This document shows, one piece after another, positions 63,466 to 64,000 of a stretch of DNA of 64,000 nucleotides. This stretch comes from Fischerella sp. CENA71 (GTDB lineage Bacteria; Cyanobacteriota; Cyanobacteriia; Cyanobacteriales; Nostocaceae). The position numbers and the translations under genes were made by a program. Below the pieces are notes generated by a model that saw only the letters and a list, made by a program, of their open reading frames with translations, had not been told where the DNA came from and did not search any database. Within the stretch, counting starts at the first letter, position 1, and every line of letters starts with the position of its first letter. The stretch is taken from positions 124,001-188,000 of the forward strand of contig JANBVI010000088.1 of assembly GCA_024239075.1 (NCBI GenBank). Reading direction: 5' to 3'.

Positions 63466-64000
63466 TTATAAAATCGGTGTTGCTGCTAAATTTTTTGATT
63501 TCTCTACTATTTGATGTAATCTCTGTTCAAACTTTTGCATACATACAGACCAATCATATTCGAGAACAGAAAAGCGAGCGTGGAGAGACATTTCTTCTTT
63601 GAGTTCGGGATTTTCGAGAATTCTAATTACCTTATTAGCAAAATCCCAGGGACTATTTGGTTGAGCTAAAAAGCCGTTGCGATTAGGTACTACTTGTTCT
63701 GAGGTTGAAGGCGCTTTGACTGCAACTACAGGAGTTCCCGAAGCTAAAGCTTCGTTGGTGGAAGTGCAGAAGTTTTCAGTAACGGACGGATTGACAAAAA
63801 CATCGGCTCGTGCGTACCATCCCAGCAGTTCTTTACCGTGAGATTCTCCCCAGACGGTGACGCCTTTGCCAAATTTGGCTGCACGTTGACGAATTTCTTC
63901 TTGTTGGGGGCCACTACCGACAATCACTAGATGTACATCAGGGATTTTGGCAGCCACAATTGGGTATATATCTAAAAGTTGAATCACACTCTTTTCGGGA
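63466..64000 (-). CDS. Glycosyltransferase family 4 (GT-B), C-terminal part
   Basis: This is the partial C-terminal half of a GT4-type glycosyltransferase; the 5' end lies beyond the right edge and the frame is open there (PEKSV precedes the visible part). The Rossmann-type block IPDVHLVIVGSGPQQEEI is present, as is the family motif ENFCTSTNEALASGTPVVAV (the E-x7-E motif in a slightly changed form). The end is helical. It transfers a sugar to an unknown acceptor, probably in polysaccharide or glycolipid synthesis. Confidence 0.88.
   Translation of the reverse strand, partial: PEKSVIQLLDIYPIVAAKIPDVHLVIVGSGPQQEEIRQRAAKFGKGVTVWGESHGKELLGWYARADVFVNPSVTENFCTSTNEALASGTPVVAVKAPSTSEQVVPNRNGFLAQPNSPWDFANKVIRILENPELKEEMSLHARFSVLEYDWSVCMQKFEQRLHQIVEKSKNLAATPIL

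Noticed and set aside
1-64000. tRNA, rRNA and CRISPR arrays
   Set aside because: No tRNA-like T-loop and acceptor pattern, no rRNA segment and no spaced direct repeats were recognised by eye. A covariance-model scan could still find a small RNA I missed.

Overview
The window looks like chromosomal DNA of a filamentous, nitrogen-fixing, probably heterocyst-forming cyanobacterium (Nostocales type). The evidence is the many HIP1 octamers (GCGATCGC), tandem heptamer repeats of the TGACAAA/CCAATGA kind, the nif-linked regulator CnfR/PatB next to a nif-type ferredoxin and a cytochrome oxidase operon, a DevC-family permease, a PatA-like response regulator, an SLH-type porin and LL-diaminopimelate aminotransferase. 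I cannot name the species. I saw no rRNA, tRNA or CRISPR array.

Layout. 0-6 kb: the 3' end of pstB, three lineage-type hypothetical genes and an orphan sensor histidine kinase. 6-10 kb: a small gene, then a GNAT - ruvX - DUF3727 - YqeG run on one strand, closed by a strong hairpin. 10-21 kb: a STAND-derived TPR protein, then a nitrogen-fixation and respiration block. On the minus strand this block has fdxB, coxB, coxA, coxC, a TPR-like gene, a cupin and a nitrogenase-associated ArsC-like gene; on the plus strand it has cnfR. 21.2-22.7 kb: an IS200/IS605-type element with an intact TnpB and a divergent 58-residue ribbon-helix-helix gene. 23-31 kb: an HD hydrolase, an orphan peptide-type ABC permease, an acyltransferase, a split chromate transporter, a sulfotransferase-like gene and a TauD-type dioxygenase. 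30-33 kb: a zinc-ribbon, membrane-anchored PstS-like protein and an iron-uptake-type porin whose upstream regions are copies of each other. 33.5-44.8 kb: a complete chemotaxis-like signalling cluster (two receptors, CheA with tandem Hpt domains, CheB, CheR, double CheW) plus a convergent PatA-like regulator. 44.9-53.6 kb: housekeeping genes (coaBC, DUF2555, esterase, argD, K+ channel, a CblD/MMADHC-like gene, devC, dapL). 53.6-55.95 kb: a repeat-rich graveyard holding two inverted MITE-like elements, a second ribbon-helix-helix gene with a 41-bp palindrome, an RNA-binding-protein gene cut off after 12 codons, and other broken small ORFs. 56-64 kb: a pentapeptide-repeat protein, GT2, two SDRs, a TPR protein, a GMC oxidoreductase and a partial glycosyltransferase.

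How the genes work together. CnfR is the known low-oxygen activator of nif genes. FdxB is a nif-specific ferredoxin, and the Cox operon beside them would lower oxygen in the nitrogen-fixing cell, so 11.7-21.2 kb reads as one functional neighbourhood. The che block can form a full phosphorelay with methylation-based adaptation. The most original observations are the modular MITE family, the RNA-binding-protein stub with an RBS-sequestering leader, the two small ribbon-helix-helix genes that fall below usual ORF cut-offs, the twin upstream regions of the PstS-like and porin genes, and a bacterial homologue of the human cobalamin-trafficking protein CblD.
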